Below, piece after piece: positions 23,801 through 34,000 of a stretch of DNA of 36,533 nt (position 1 is its first letter; every line of letters starts with the position of its first letter). The notes under the pieces are model-generated. The model saw only the letters and a program-made list of their open reading frames with translations. It did not search any database and had not been told where the DNA came from. The translations under genes were made by a program, and so were the position numbers. This DNA is from an uncultured Acidimicrobiales bacterium (GTDB lineage Bacteria; Actinomycetota; Acidimicrobiia; Acidimicrobiales; SZUA-35), in NCBI GenBank assembly GCA_938021675.1, contig CALIFY010000050.1, positions 1 to 36,533 on the forward strand, in the 5' to 3' direction.

Positions 23801-24155
23801 GCATGACAAGCTTTGGAAGTCGAGGAGCGACGAGCCCCCCGGCTCGGAGCAACAGCCGATCGATGAACCCGAGAAAGGCCGGCAACTCACCGGCGCCAAC
23901 CAACGATGCCAGCTGGTCCGCAGCCACCGAGTCGTCATCGGATCTCACCACCCGGTCGACGAAGCGCATCGTGAACCGCACTCCGGCCGGATCGGCGACG
24001 ACGCCCCGGAGTCGCTCCGCTACCTGTTCTTCTTCTTTGGTGGCGGCCGAAACGACGGCCCGCAACCACTCGGCAACCAACTGCTCCGCCCGCGTTGCCA
24101 GCTCGGACAAATCGGAAGCGGAAGAATCGACGGCAGGCGAAGGGTTCGTCATCAT
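20820..24155 (-). CDS. putA: Bifunctional proline dehydrogenase / glutamate-semialdehyde dehydrogenase
   Basis: The N-terminal half (about 70-470) is FAD-dependent proline dehydrogenase: SIKLSSVVPRLNPWDHDG, INLDMEEYHDLELTLDVFM, VLQAYLPDS, IRLVKGANLAMERVESAL and VASHNLFDCSF. The second half (about 515-990) is the NAD-dependent aldehyde dehydrogenase: PFGVVLITPPWNFPVAI, ILTGATETAKLF, catalytic Glu728 in ETSGKN and catalytic Cys762 in GQKCSA. The last 120 residues are the extra C-terminal part common in actinobacterial enzymes. It turns proline into glutamate. No N-terminal DNA-binding domain is present, so regulation must be external. Start ATG at 24155. The neighbouring divergent PAS-AraC gene is a likely regulator. 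Confidence 0.96.
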   Translation of the reverse strand: MMTNPSPAVDSSASDLSELATRAEQLVAEWLRAVVSAATKEEEQVAERLRGVVADPAGVRFTMRFVDRVVRSDDDSVAADQLASLVGAGELPAFLGFIDRLLLRAGGLVAPRLPKLVMPLARRRMRSIVGHLVVDATEQKMSRHVGGRRADGFDLNVNLLGEAVLGSGQAAHRFDESMRLLAQPDVDYVSIKLSSVVPRLNPWDHDGSITRVADRLRPLLRTASNTSPPTFINLDMEEYHDLELTLDVFMKVLSEPEFHHVDAGIVLQAYLPDSFPALQRLTMWANDRRGRTVDGRPGGVVKIRLVKGANLAMERVESALRGWEQAPYRTKAETDANYKRCLDWLVRPEHLVGVRVGVASHNLFDCSFAHLLATERGVEESVSLEMLEGMAHTHARVTMAHTGKMLLYTPIVDPADFDVAISYLFRRLEENTSDENFIRYLFEIEPGSDRFEAEADKFRRAVADRWSVGTGAQRHQDRPQLLPRNDPDTGFENEPDTDPSLPENRAWVADVLAREIDGPTAAVVDDATEIDRIVERASQAQPEWWNDGGAARQRILHAAGDQLAAGRGDLIAAMVAEGSKTVAQADPEVSEAVDFAHYYADRAAEVQPENRAAADGLQFAPFGVVLITPPWNFPVAIVAGGVLAALAAGNSVILKPAPETPRCAELVAELCWRAGVPSDVLHYVRTNDDDVGQHLVAHPGVDGVILTGATETAKLFQNWRPERPLFAETSGKNSMIITPSADLDLAVADLVDSAFGHGGQKCSAASLAIVVGSVYRSSRFRSQLIDAVESLHVGDAHDPGTDLAPLIAEPQGKLRRALTELEPGEEWLVKPERIGTGRWSPGVRIGVVGDSWFHRTECFGPVLGIMAAGDLDEAIALQNATSFGLTGGIHSLDDTEVDHWLDAVEVGNAYVNRGTTGAIVQRQPFGGWKASSVGPGAKAGGPNYVSQLGRWVDAGPNGDDDGRAWLAAATASDQSSWADEFGLEHDPTGLFCEANIFRYRPLDRIAVRVENDVAPAVVRRVEAALERVGVSAVWSMAATESQADFASRLGGLGVERVRLLGRAESELREAAIAYGVYVADEPVVADGRRELLFYLHEQSISRTRHRYGNVV

Positions 24156-24191
24156 AGGGCCATGGTGTCATTGCCCGAACTGTCGGTCTTG

Positions 24192-24219
24192 GATCGATTT
24201 CTCGAAGATGGTGATCGAT
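24192..24219. promoter_or_regulatory. Direct repeats in the putA / regulator intergenic region
   Basis: The word GATCGAT occurs at 24192 and 24213, exactly 21 bp apart, which is two helical turns. AraC-family regulators often bind such directly repeated half-sites. The repeats lie inside the 95-bp gap between the divergent putA and the PAS-AraC gene, so I propose they are its operator. Confidence 0.4.
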
Positions 24220-24250
24220 CGGTGCAATCATCACTGTCCTCTCCGAGCCG

Positions 24251-25021
24251 GTGACTCTCAAACAGAACGGCCCAGCGGCCCGACAACAACCAATTTTTGC
24301 CTGTCAAGATCAACTCCTGGCCTTGTACGACCTGTTGGTCGACGTCATTTTCTGTATGAAGGACCTCCACGGCCGCTACGTCACCGTCAATCGGGCGTTC
24401 GTAAGGCGAACCGGAAGACAATCGAAACGGGAGGTGATTGGCCGCCGGGCAAACGAAGTTTTCTCCCCGACCTTGGCCGCCCGGTATGAAGAGCAAGACG
24501 AGCGGGTATTCACCACCGGACGACAACTCCGCGACGAACTCGAATTGATCTGTCTGCAGGACGGTTCGCTTAGCTGGCACGTGACAACGAAGCTCCCGGT
24601 CACCGACGGCCGCGGACCGTCGATCGTCGGTCTGGTCAGCCTGAGCCGCGACCTGAAAACCCCGAGTCACGATGACGCCATCATCGGCTCGTTGACCCGC
24701 CTCATCGACCACATCCGATGTGACCTGTCCATCACACATCGCAAGGATGAACTGGCCGAGGTGGCCGGGTGCTCGATACCCCAACTTGATCGTCGAATGC
24801 GCAACGCATTCGGCATCCCGGTCACGAAGTTCATACTTCGAGAACGGGTCGATCGGGCGGCTGAACTCTTGCTGTCCACCGAGCGGTCGATCGCCGATGT
24901 CGGCAACGAGACCGGGTTCTACGATCAAGCCGACTTCACCAGACGGTTCGGGCAGCTGACCGGCCACACCCCGGCTCAGTTCCGGATCGAGTACCGGGTG
25001 GCTCCGAGCGCACGGCGATGA
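24251..25021 (+). CDS. PAS-domain AraC-family regulator, probable regulator of putA
   Basis: Residues about 18-130 form a PAS-type sensor (LYDLLVDVIFCMKDLHGRYV, then VIGRRANEVFSPTLAARYEE, TGRQLRDELELICLQDGSLS). Residues about 155-250 hold the AraC helix-turn-helix pair (KDELAEVAGCSIPQLDRRMR and SIADVGNETGFYDQADFTRR, then FGQLTGHTPAQFR). It starts at a GTG and is divergent from putA across 95 bp, so proline or redox sensing is a reasonable guess. The ligand cannot be told. A convergent giant gene follows 41 bp later. Confidence 0.88.
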   Translation: MTLKQNGPAARQQPIFACQDQLLALYDLLVDVIFCMKDLHGRYVTVNRAFVRRTGRQSKREVIGRRANEVFSPTLAARYEEQDERVFTTGRQLRDELELICLQDGSLSWHVTTKLPVTDGRGPSIVGLVSLSRDLKTPSHDDAIIGSLTRLIDHIRCDLSITHRKDELAEVAGCSIPQLDRRMRNAFGIPVTKFILRERVDRAAELLLSTERSIADVGNETGFYDQADFTRRFGQLTGHTPAQFRIEYRVAPSARR

Positions 25022-25023
25022 AC

Positions 25024-25058
25024 CCACCACCTGGCCGCCGCCGTAGGCCAGGTGGTGG
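25024..25058. terminator. Bidirectional terminator hairpin
   Basis: A perfect 13-bp inverted repeat (CCACCACCTGGCC and its complement) with a 9-nt GC-rich loop lies between the convergent stop codons of the regulator and the giant surface protein. No T-tract is present, but position and strength point to transcription termination in both directions. Confidence 0.75.
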
Positions 25059-25062
25059 AGAA

Positions 25063-28000
25063 CTACCGGGTCGTCGATGGGACCGGTCCCTTACGGCGAC
25101 GACCGAGGAATACGAAGGCCAGACCGAGTCCGGCTGAAAGCAGTGCCACAACGAGGAACCAACGGGTCGTCGTGCCGGTAAAGGCAAGGCCGACGCCACC
25201 GCCACCGTCTCGTTGGTCGACCGAGATCGAATCCGATGAGTTGTCGTTGCTTGAGTCGATATCGGTGGCCGTCGACTGCGACACCACCTCGTTCGTGATG
25301 GGGTTTCCAGCCGATGCGGCGACGTCGGTTTCAATGGTCAGCTCTGGGGTTATCTGGCCGGGGTCGAGCGGCGATTCATGCACACAGGTCACCGTGGCAT
25401 CGGCCGCCGCGCAGTCCCAACCGTCTCCGGACCCCGAGCGATAGCTCAGCCCGTCCGGAAGTTGATCGACCGCAGTGATCGGGCCGGTGTCCGGATCGGG
25501 ACCGTTGTTGGTGATCGTCACCGTCCAGGCCGCGACATCGCCGGCCGTTACCGAACCGACGCCGGTTTTGGTCGGCTGAAGATCGACTTCGCGGACTCGG
25601 AACAAAGCGGGATCGTGGTCGTCCTCATCGCCACCGGCACCGTCGATGACGTTGTCGTCGACCGACGGGTCACCGCCGGCGTCGTCCGATGGATCGGTGT
25701 CAGGGTTGGAGTCACCGTCGAGGTGAGGTATTCCGTTGATGTCGGTCGATCCCGAGATTTCGGCAACGTTGACTTGGTCTCCCGTGACGTCGGGGCCGAC
25801 GGTGGCTACCAATTCAATGGAATCCGATGCTCCCGGTTCGATAGGCCCGGCGATCGTTGCGGTCAGCGTGCCATCGCCGTTGTCGACCCAACCGTTGGTG
25901 TCGGCGGTGGCCAGGCTCAGGCCGTCGGGCAGGTAGTCGGAAACTTCGATGTCGATAGCGGCGATGTCGCCTTGGTTGACAACTTCGATGACGAAGGTCA
26001 GATCGTCTCCGATATCGACCAACGTGTCACCGGTCAGCCGCTTCGTGAGCGCCAGGTCGAACAGTGGTGTGGTGATCTCGGCGATGTCGTGATCGTCTTC
26101 GTCGGTGGATCCGTTGTTTCCCGTCTCGTCATCGACCAATAGGTCATCCGGTGTGCCGTCGGGGTCGGAGTCGATGTCGACCGGTGGGTCGGTCGTTGGA
26201 TCGCCGTCGTCGTCGGCCGAGCTGATCTCGACCTGATTGACGAACGTCGTCGGTTCTGACGGTACAGATGGGATCGTCATCACTATGAAGACCGTTGTCG
26301 ACTCGCCTGCTGCCAGGTCGCCGACCAGTAACGTCGGGGCCGTGGGATCAACCGATCCGTCCCAGTTGTTGTCGTTACCGGTCTCGGCTGCCCGATTATC
26401 GACGTCGGCGTAGGCGAAGCCGGTGCCGACCGTGTCGGTCAGTTCGATGTCGGTGGCATCGATCGACCCCTGGTTGAACACTTCGATGGCGAAGGTGACG
26501 ACCGCACCGTCGGCCACCGGTTCCGGCACGACCGAGGCCACGTTTTTGCGTACGGCGAGATCGAACACGGGAATGGACGTGATGTCGTGGTCGTCTTGAT
26601 CGGTGGTGCCGTCGTCGCCGATCTCGTCGTCGACCGCCGGATCGTCGTCGGGGTCGCCGTCGGGGGTGGAGTCGATGTCGGTCGGCGGGTCGGTCGTCGG
26701 GTCGCCGTCATCGTCGGCGGCGCTGATCTCGGCGTCGTTGTCGAGCGTCGAGGCGCCGTCGACGATGGTCAGCGTGATCGAGACCGTCGTCGAAGACTGA
26801 GCGGACAGCGCGGCGACGATGGTCGTCGGGTTCTCCGGGTCGGTACCGTCCCACGTCGGATTCAACGCCGGGTCGAAGCTGAGCCCGGGATGGATGTAGT
26901 CGGTTACCACGATGTCGGTGGCGTCGATGCCGCCCTGGTTGAACACCTCGATGTCGTAGGTGATCGCCGACCCGATCTTCATCGGCAACGGGTCGATACC
27001 GGCCACCGTCTTTCGCAGCGCCAGATCGAAAATCGAAAGGAGGGCGATGTCGTGATCGTCCTCGTCGGTGTCGCCATCGTCGAGAATTTCGTCGTCGACG
27101 AGAGGGTCGTCATCGGTTTGATCCGGGGTCGAGTCGATATCGGTCGGTGGGGCCGTGCCAGGGTCTCCGTCGTCGTCGTACCCGGAGATTTCGGCCCCGT
27201 TGTCTAGGACACCATCAGCCGGTGCGGTGGTGAACTGCAGGCGGATTACCACGGTGGTCGAGTCGCCGGCGGCGAGGTCGCCGACGAGCAGCGTCGGTGT
27301 TGTCGGGTCGACCGACCCGTCCCAGTCGTTTGCGTTTCCGGTCAGGGTCGCGGTGTTGTCGGCGTCGTCGTAGATGAATTCGGGTGCGACGTAATCGGTG
27401 AGCACGATGTCGGTGGCGTCGATGTCTCCTTGGTTGAAGACCTCGATCTGGTACTCGACGATCGAACCGATGACCAACGGTGGCGGATCGGCTCCGATAA
27501 CCGTCTTGCGGAGCGCAAGATCGAATCGGTCGAGCCCGGCGATGTCGTGGTCGTCCTGGTCGGCCACTCCGTCGCCGGTGGTGTCGTCCCGACCGTTCTC
27601 GCCGGTCTCGTCGTCTTCGAGCGCGTCGTCGTCCGGGTCGTCGTCGGGGACGGAGTCGACGTCGGTCGGCGGGTCGTTGGTGGCGTCGGTGTCGTCGTCG
27701 GCCTCGGAGATCTCGGCGATGTTGGTGAGGTCTCCGGTCCCGTTGTCGACGACCAGTCGAATCCGTACGGTCGTGGTCGCCCCCACGGGGAGCGATGGGA
27801 TGACGATGGTTGGAGCCGTCGGATCGACGGACCCGTCCCAATCGTTGGTGTTGCCGGTCAACGCCGCGGTGTTGTCGGTGTCGTCGTAGGCGAACCCGCT
27901 TTGGATGTGGTCGGTGACTTCGACGTTGAAGGCGTCGACCGAGCCCTGGTTTGTTACCTCGATGTCGAACTCGACGACCGAGCCGATAACGACCGGGCTT

Positions 28001-31000
28001 GGTGCCGAGGCGACGGTTTTCCGGAGCGCAAGGTCGAAGACCGGGAGAAGGGCGATGTCGTGATCGTCCTCGTCCTCCCCTGTCACGTTCCCATCGCCGT
28101 CGATACCGTGATCAAACTGTTCGTCATCGATGACGACGTCGTCGTCATCCTGGTCCGGTCGGCTGTCAACGTCGACCGGCGGATCGTTTGCCGGGTCGGT
28201 GTCGTCGTCGGCTTCGGAGATTTCCGATCGGTTCTCGGCCGGGGCCGGACCGCCGATGTACTCCAACACGATGGTCACCGTTGGTGAGCTTCCCGGGGCG
28301 ATCGTGCCGACGTCAAGGGTGGGGTTCAGCGGGTCGGTGCCGTCCCAATCGTTGGCATTGCCCGTGGCTGCCGCGGTGTTATTGGCGGCGTCGAAGACAA
28401 ACATCGGTTGGACGTAGTCGGTGACTTCGACCCCGTATGCCGTTTCCGAACCTTGGTTGATTACCTCGATATCGAACGTGACGAGCGAGCCGATGACCAA
28501 CGGCGTCGGTACCACCGAGTCGACGGTCTTGACCAAGGCCAAGTCGAATACGGGGAGCGAGGCGATGTCGTGATCGTCTTCGTCGTCGCCGGTGAGCGCA
28601 CCTTCGCCGTCGTAACCGAGCTCGTCGATCACGTCATCGTCGAGTTCGTCGTTCGTGTCGTCGTCGTCGGGCTGAGAGTCGACATCATTCGGTGCCGCAG
28701 TCCCCGAATCACCGTCGTCGTCGGCCTCGCTGATCTCGACGTAGTTATGAACTTGCTCACCGGGAAGCGGTGGCTGAAGAAGCTCGAGTACAACGTCGAC
28801 GATCACGCTTCCCCCAGCGGGAATGGCCCCGACGTCGAGGGTGGGGTTCAGCGGGTCGGCGCCATCCCAGCTGTTGGCGTTTCCTGTCGCCGCCGCGGTG
28901 TTGTCGGCAACGTTGAACTGCCAGGTCGTCGGTACGTAGTCGGTGATGGTCACGTCGGTGGCGTCGACGTTGCCTTGGTTGAACACCTCGATGGAGAAGG
29001 TGACGTTCGTACCGAATCCAAGATCGAGGGTGTCCATCCCACTTACCGTTTTACGGAGGGCGAGATCGAACACGTTGACGACGGCCTCATCGGTCGTTTC
29101 GTCCTCGTATGTTTCGCCGCCGCAGCAACTGTCCGATCCGGTGGCGTCGTCGCCGGTCACCGATGCGGTGTTGACGTGCTCGTTTCCGACGCCGAGGTAC
29201 ATCGGATCGTTGAGGACCTCGGATTGAGGAATGGCTTGGAACTCGATGACGATCTGTTGGCTTGAGTCGAGCGGTTCGGCCGCTCCGGAGGTCAAATCGG
29301 TCCACGTCAACGTTTCGACCGAGAGAGTGTTCGGGTCGGCGCACGCCCCGGTGCTGGCGGCGCAGCTCGGCTCGACGGCCACCGGCCCTCCGTTGTATGG
29401 CGTGGTAACCATGGCGCTGCCCGGTACGTAGGTCCAGCCTGGCGGCAAGTTGTCGACCGCGTCGACACCGAACAGGTCGGCCACCGTATCGAGGTTGGTG
29501 ATGGTCAGCTGCCAGGTGAACGGCTCGTCAACCCGAGCGTCGGCGGGGTCGCTCGGCGGCACGTGGGTCTTCTCAATATTCGGATCGGGAAAGTAGACCT
29601 CGACGGTGACGTCGTCTTCGTCGACTGGTCCTCGGGTGGCCGCCGGGTCGTTTCCGTAGGTGATGATGTCGTCGTTGTCCGGGTTGTCGACAACGATCTG
29701 ATCGCGTTCGGCCTCGGGGATGCCGAAATAGGTGGGGATATCGGCGGTGTTCTGCAGGTCTTCGAGATCGAGCAGGTCGTCGGAGGGTGCCACCGTCACG
29801 TCGTAGTCGACGATGGTCGTGCCGCTGTCGGCCAGTGGGCCGGGCAATGTCCAGCTGATGGTCCGGGCGATCGGGTCCCAGGTGCCGACCGATCCGGACG
29901 CACCGGTCACCACGTTGACGACGTGAATCGGGTCGAGGCCGATGGGAATGGTATCGACGACGGTGATGTCGTGGGCCGGGCTTGTTCCGGTGTTGTCGAT
30001 GGTGAGCGTGTAGCGGAGCGATGACCCCGCTTCGATGTCGCAGCCGTCTCCGGTCGTGGTGCCGGCCGGATTGGGGCCCGGAGTTCCGTCAGGGTCATCG
30101 GACGATGCGGTGTCGTTTCCGCCCGTGACATCGCACGGTGGGATGCCCGTTGGGCCGGGCAGAAGTTGCACGTCTTTATCGAGTTCGAGTTGGGGTTCGA
30201 CCACTGCCACCGTCTCGGAAACCGGGCCTGAGCTGTCTACGAACTCGCTCGGGTCATCGAAGTCCGATGGCAGGTCGCCGTCGGTCGCCACATCGTCGTC
30301 ATCGACCTGATCATCGTGGTTCCATACCGCAATGGCTTCGTTGGTCAGCGTGTCGGCGTCGAAGGCCGCATCGTCAACATGGACGGTGTAGGGAACGGTG
30401 ATTTCGCAGGTTCCACCTACGGCGATCACGTCACCGGCGAACCAGGCGAGAACCTGTGGGTCGCCGGCCACCGGGTGGACGGTTACCAGGTCGGCAGGGG
30501 TGAGCGGTCCGACCGGTGTGCCAAGATCACCACGGGAGCAGCTCGGCCCGATGATCGGGTCTGGCCCGAGCAGCGAGTTGCCGAACTGGTCGAAGGTGAG
30601 ACCGGTGGGGAGCGTATCGAACAAGGTCGTATCGAAGGTGACGATCTGGCTTGGGATGGCGTAGGTGACCGAGAACTCCAACGGTTGGCCAACTGTCCAC
30701 GGGTCGTCGTCGCCCGGGTCGGGCGGCCCGAACGGTTCGACGTCTTTGGTCAACGTCGGGATGGCAACTTCGAGCGAGTCATCGTCATCGTCTTCGTATG
30801 GGCGGGCGTCTTGATCGGTCGGGTCGTTCGATGGATCTTCCGGCGGCAGGCTGTCGCCGGTCACCGTCGCCTCATTCACGATGTCGGCAGACGCCGGAAG
30901 CGAGTCGGCGAATTCGACTTCGAAGTCGATCACGATCGGGGCGCCGTCCGGTGCCAATTCGTCGAGCACGGTTTCGTCGCCGCTCGGGTTCCATGGTGTC

Positions 31001-34000
31001 GCCACCGACCAGGTGATGGTGCGAGGACCGGAGGTCTCCCACAGGCCGACGGCCCCGCCCGGCCCTTCGATGGTGTCGCCGGTGGCGGTGACCGGCGCTC
31101 CCCCGGGGGTCGCCAGCGGTGTGGCGAACACCGGGACGGTGTCCACTATGACCAGATCATGGAGGGTGGTGACGTTGTTCGCCGTCGTGGACGGGTTGGT
31201 GATGGTCAGTTGCCAGACCGCGCCCCCTCCGGGTGAGATGGTGTTGCTCGGCGGGGTCGGGGTGGTGTGGTCCTTGACGATCTCGGGATTCGGTTCGACC
31301 ACCTCGGTGACGACCGTGTTGGAATCGACGTCGCCACCGTCGCCTTCTTCGTTCTCCCAGGCAAAGGTGGCCTGATTGGAAAACGTCGTGGCCGGTGCGG
31401 GATCAGCTTGAGTGGCCGACACGTCGTCGACCTGAACGTAGAAGGTGATCTCGACGATGTCGTCACCGGTTCCGATGGCGTTTTGGTAGTCACAGGGAAA
31501 GCTGAGCACAACGTCACCGGTTGCGTTGTGTCCCGGTGTGGCCAGGTCACCGACCGTGGGATCACCGCATGGGTCGGCGTTGCCCGCTGTCGCGCCGGCG
31601 TCGGCCGGATCGGGAACGATGGTCACCGTCGGTGCCAAGGGGCCAATAGCCCCGTCGAAGAGGCCGTTGCCCTCGAAATAGGTGAGGCCAGCCGGGATCG
31701 TGTCGCTTATTTCTCCGGCGTAGATGGTGGTGCCTTCGGGGACGACCGCGGTGATCGTGTACTGAACGATTTCGCCGATCGTCGCTTCGTCTGGTGCCGG
31801 CAATGGTGCACCGTTACTGTCGTTTCCGTCGTCGTCGATTCCGGACCATTGCGCCTTGGCCACCGATGGCGTTTTGGTAAAGACCGATGCCTGATCGTCC
31901 GCACTGACCGTGTTCGGCGTGACCGAAGGGTCGATGTTGTCTTCCGGGAGGTAGGTGAACGGCGATAAGACCGAGTTGACGTCGGCTTGGTAGCTGCGAA
32001 TTCCGGCCTCGTTCTCATACAGCTGATCGGGGGCGACACCGCCCGGTACGAGAAGTTCATAGGTGTAGCTGATGAACTCTCCGGGGTCCGGTTGATAGCC
32101 GACGTTGTCGTAGTCGTGAGGCAGCGGCAGATCGCCGGGCCATTGGATGACATCGTTGCCACCGACGGTGACACACGTTCCAGAGGGCGGGTTGATCGAC
32201 GCTACATCTATATCGGCGCAGGTAAAGCCGCTCGGGAGCTGATCCCACACTTCGACGTTGATGGCGTCGTGGTTGCCCTCGTTCCAGATGTCGATCCGAT
32301 AGAAGATACGAGCGCCGGCCTCAACCTCTTGAGGCGTTGGCGCATCATCGTTGTAAGAGTTATCGAAGTCAATGCCTTGGGGGCCTGGCACGTCTATATC
32401 GTCGCTGGTGCTTTCGATACGGTCGATCCCTTTCGCCAGTTGAACGATGGGCTCTTCCCATTCCATGCCGGCCATATCACGAAACTGGAAGACGTCACCG
32501 GCGGTGTTGCGGGTCGTCATCTTCTGCTGGTTGAACGTGATATCGCCGAGTGCGTTCGCTCCTGGCGGATTGATCAACGCAGCGATCACCCAGGTGAACT
32601 GTTGGCCGGTGTTTGGAAGGTCGCCAACATCCCAAACCACACGGTTGACGGCCTCAGAACTGACGACTGCACTGCCGATGCTGTCCGGCGGGATCGAACC
32701 ACCGCCAGCGATTGGACCGGATCCGGCGGTGACCCGAGTCGCCGAGCCGTTGATGTATTCGTAGCCGGGGGGCAGCAAGTCAACCATTTCGACACCGCCG
32801 TAGTCGAGGCCCGGCGGAAAGTCAGCGGTCAAGGCGAAACACACGATGTCGCCGGGCGAATAGCCGGTGGCGTACACATCGGTAGGGTTCGGTGCCCCAC
32901 CGGCGGAATCCTCCCAGGTGATGTTTGAGAACTCGGCGCCGCAGTCGCTCGCGGTATTGGGAATCGGAGCGGTGTTCTCATCGAGCGGGCCGGGGTCCTT
33001 GACCGATACGTATTTTGTGATCGACGGCAAGGGGGTGTCCAACGTGCCTTCGGCTGTGTCGCCGTCTGGTGTTCCGGCCTCGTCGGCCGGGTCGTCGTCG
33101 ATGCCTTCGGAGTTCTCGACGATCAGCAGATCGTCGGCCGAAACCTCAACGGTGTTTGAAATCGCATCGCCGGACAGCACGGGGGTGGTCGGCGCACCGT
33201 TGGCTCGATAGGTGGTGCGGACTACCGAATCGAAACTGATGGTGATGGCCGAGTCGGCGTCGAGCGTCGCCAATTGGGGGATGGTGGTGTAGTCCCACAA
33301 GATCTCGAAACGACCGTCTGGGAGCTCTTGCACCGTGGTGGCCGGCGCCGGAACGGGGGCTCCGCCGTCGATGGAGATCGTCGGAACTACAGAGCCAGCG
33401 CCGGGACAGTCGTTCGTCGCCCAATCGGTCGGTGGGGCGGTGACGTCGGCGGAATACGTTCCCACGTAGCACAGCCCGCTTGGCAGAAGGTCACGGATGG
33501 CGAAGTTCTCGAAGTCACGGTATTCGCTGACGGTGACCACCAGGTCGGTCGATACCGGCTGGCCGTGTTCCAAACCACCGCTCATCGCCTTGTCGATGAC
33601 GAGGTCTTCGGCGCTGGTCAGCTCGGTGACTTCCTGGCATTCATAGTCGGGGAATAGGGGCCCGGTGACGCCGGGGGTGTATGTGCCACACGTGCCGGCG
33701 GTGTTCTCGGAGATGTCTTCGTTTGTGCTCAGCAACTCGGGCAGGTTGGGGTTTGGCCAGGGCACCATGTCGTTTTCGTTTGTCGACTCGCCGCAGTTGT
33801 TGTCGAGGTTGCGGCCTTGCTGAAGGCTGACCGGCGTCGGGGGACCCCCGGTGAAGGTGGCGCAGTTGGCCCGCATTGCCACTCCGGCGCCGTACTCGAT
33901 ATCGACGTTCGACCCGGCCGCGAGGAGCGGAACGGTCCAGATCACTTCTGTCTCGCCGCCGCCGAGTGTGGTCACCGTGTTCGGTACCAGGCACCCCGGT

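Noticed and set aside
22731-24254. Long 507-codon open frame on the plus strand opposite putA
   Set aside because: It is fully antisense to the well-conserved putA gene, has no recognisable domain, and long antisense frames are expected in GC-rich genes.
24152-25030. 292-codon open frame opposite the PAS-AraC regulator
   Set aside because: The plus-strand protein shows clear PAS and AraC motifs; the opposite frame has none and spans the putA promoter region.
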